From Polyangiaceae bacterium (GTDB taxonomy: Bacteria; Myxococcota; Polyangia; Polyangiales; Polyangiaceae), in NCBI GenBank assembly GCA_025936205.1, contig JAICTU010000471.1, forward strand, positions 1 to 7,053: DNA of 7,053 bases. The letters run 5' to 3'. The notes beneath the pieces were generated by a model that worked only from the letters and a program-made list of their open reading frames with translations, was not told where the DNA came from and did not search any database. Of the stretch, positions 6,477-7,053 are shown one piece after another (position 1 is the first letter of the stretch; each line of letters begins with the position of its first letter). The position numbers were made by a program, and so were the translations under genes.

Positions 6477-6849
6477 TCACATCTCGGCACCGGGCTGGGG
6501 CTGACAGCGGGCGGCCCCTCGAGATGGCGCAGCGGAGACGTGCAGCATTCGAGCGCACGCTGTGCTGAGGGAATGGGCCGGACCCTCCACTACACGACAC
6601 GGTCCGACTCCTCGGGGCGCACAGCGGCCTTGGACGGCGCGCCAGTCCGGCAGGCACTGGGCAGGAACCCGGATGGAGGGCGACGGAGCGGCGGAAGCCG
6701 GACGGCCTTTCGAGAGTGGCACACGCAGTCCGCTTGAACCCGATACGGTCTCCCGCGAGCCAGCGCGCCGTGCGGGGGCGCACGGGGCCGTGCGGAAGCA
6801 TGAAAATGGCGTGTGCGCGGTCGATTTCGCTAGACGAGGTCGGCGTGAC

Positions 6850-6880
6850 TCGAGCGCTGGCGAGCGGCGATGGCGCTCGA
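6850..6880. repeat. 8-bp inverted repeat
   Basis: TCGAGCGC (6850-6857) and GCGCTCGA (6873-6880) are perfect inverse copies around a 15-base spacer. An 11-mer overlapping the left arm, CGAGCGCTGGC (6851-6861), recurs at 6922-6932. Confidence 0.6.
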
Positions 6881-6902
6881 AACCTGCGTTGCCTCGCCGC
6901 AA

Positions 6903-6927
6903 AGCGCGCGAGCGGAGCGCGCGAGCG
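6903..6927. repeat. 12-bp direct repeat with 1-bp spacer
   Basis: AGCGCGCGAGCG occurs at 6903-6914 and 6916-6927, separated by a single G. It is low-complexity GC sequence, so functional weight is small. Confidence 0.7.
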
Positions 6928-7001
6928 CTGGCAGGGCAAAAAGCGCTGTCGGGCTCGCTGCGAGCAGAGCTGGGCGGCACTGCGAGCCGCGAAACTCGTC
7001 A

Positions 7002-7010
7002 TGGTAGAGT
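7002..7010 (+). promoter_or_regulatory. Possible extended -10 promoter element for the gene at 7034
   Basis: TGGTAGAGT has the TG-n extension followed by TAGAGT, matching TATAAT at four of six positions. Transcription would begin near 7017, leaving a leader of about 17 bases that includes the ribosome-binding site. No -35 element is seen 17 bases upstream, which extended -10 promoters can tolerate. Confidence 0.35.
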
Positions 7011-7033
7011 GCTGCCCGAAGCGGGAGGGACGG

Positions 7034-7053
7034 ATGAGCGAATGGAAGATCGC
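7034..7053 (+). CDS. Start of an unidentified gene, truncated by the window edge
   Basis: An ATG follows GGGAGGG (7023-7029) by four bases, a strong ribosome-binding site, and a promoter-like element lies just upstream. Only MSEWKI is visible, so no product can be named. The same frame is open back to 6569, and an ATG at 6806 with GGAAG seven bases upstream is an alternative start that would add 76 residues. I prefer 7034 because the extra stretch is Arg/Cys-rich, covers the small repeats and has looser third-position GC than the confident genes. Confidence 0.55.

Larger units (their letters stand above)
6480..7033. other. Gene-poor GC-rich region with small repeats
   Basis: About 550 bp with no recognisable gene on either strand; the open frames are Arg/Ser/Pro-rich on the minus strand and Arg/Cys-rich on the plus strand. 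It holds several small structures: a 7-bp hairpin CCGTGCG-GGGG-CGCACGG (6768-6785) with a further CCGTGCGG copy at 6788-6795, an 8-bp inverted repeat TCGAGCGC/GCGCTCGA (6850-6857 and 6873-6880), and a 12-bp tandem repeat (6903-6927). Confidence 0.5.

Noticed and set aside
6388..7002. Minus-strand open frames of 167-204 codons
   Set aside because: The products are Arg/Ser/Pro/Ala-rich without domains and reflect the high GC content; they do not continue the S9 peptidase upstream of its relic.

Overview
The window is GC-rich bacterial DNA (roughly 65% G+C by eye). A membrane CheA-like kinase, Cys-anchored lipoproteins with Gly/Ser/Thr/Pro-rich linkers and a secreted CE1-type esterase suggest Myxococcota or a related deltaproteobacterial lineage. 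That assignment is inferred from gene content; there is no phylogenetic marker here. I see no CRISPR array, tRNA, rRNA, complete transposon or phage gene.

Layout from left to right. (1) Positions 1-2107, minus strand: the first 702 codons of a two-TM sensor kinase (periplasmic sensor, HAMP, PAS-like, Hpt-like, CheA-type ATPase), running off the left edge. (2) A divergent intergenic region, then 2335-3156, plus strand: a DUF155/RMD1-YagE family protein with a C-terminal membrane anchor. (3) A perfect 11-bp hairpin at 3189-3220 between convergent genes. (4) Minus strand, 4277 down to 3262: a small lipoprotein of unknown function followed by a YccF-family membrane protein, probably co-transcribed. 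(5) About 500 bp without a convincing gene. (6) 4782-6014, plus strand: a lipoprotein carrying a feruloyl esterase C/PHB-depolymerase-like catalytic domain behind a low-complexity linker with four 8-residue repeats, followed by a strong hairpin. (7) A minus-strand relic of the C-terminus of an S9 prolyl oligopeptidase (6129-6476), then about 550 bp of GC-rich repeat-bearing DNA. (8) The probable start of another plus-strand gene at 7034.

The window has two characters. The left half is ordinary chromosomal gene content (signalling and membrane housekeeping). The right half looks accessory: an esterase with less strict codon use, long gene-free stretches, a degraded peptidase and small repeats. 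I did not find a coherent new multi-gene system. The observations most worth checking are the Hpt-CheA fusion kinase, the fungal-FaeC-like lipoprotein esterase, the near-perfect 13-bp inverted repeat inside its signal-peptide codons, and the peptidase relic.
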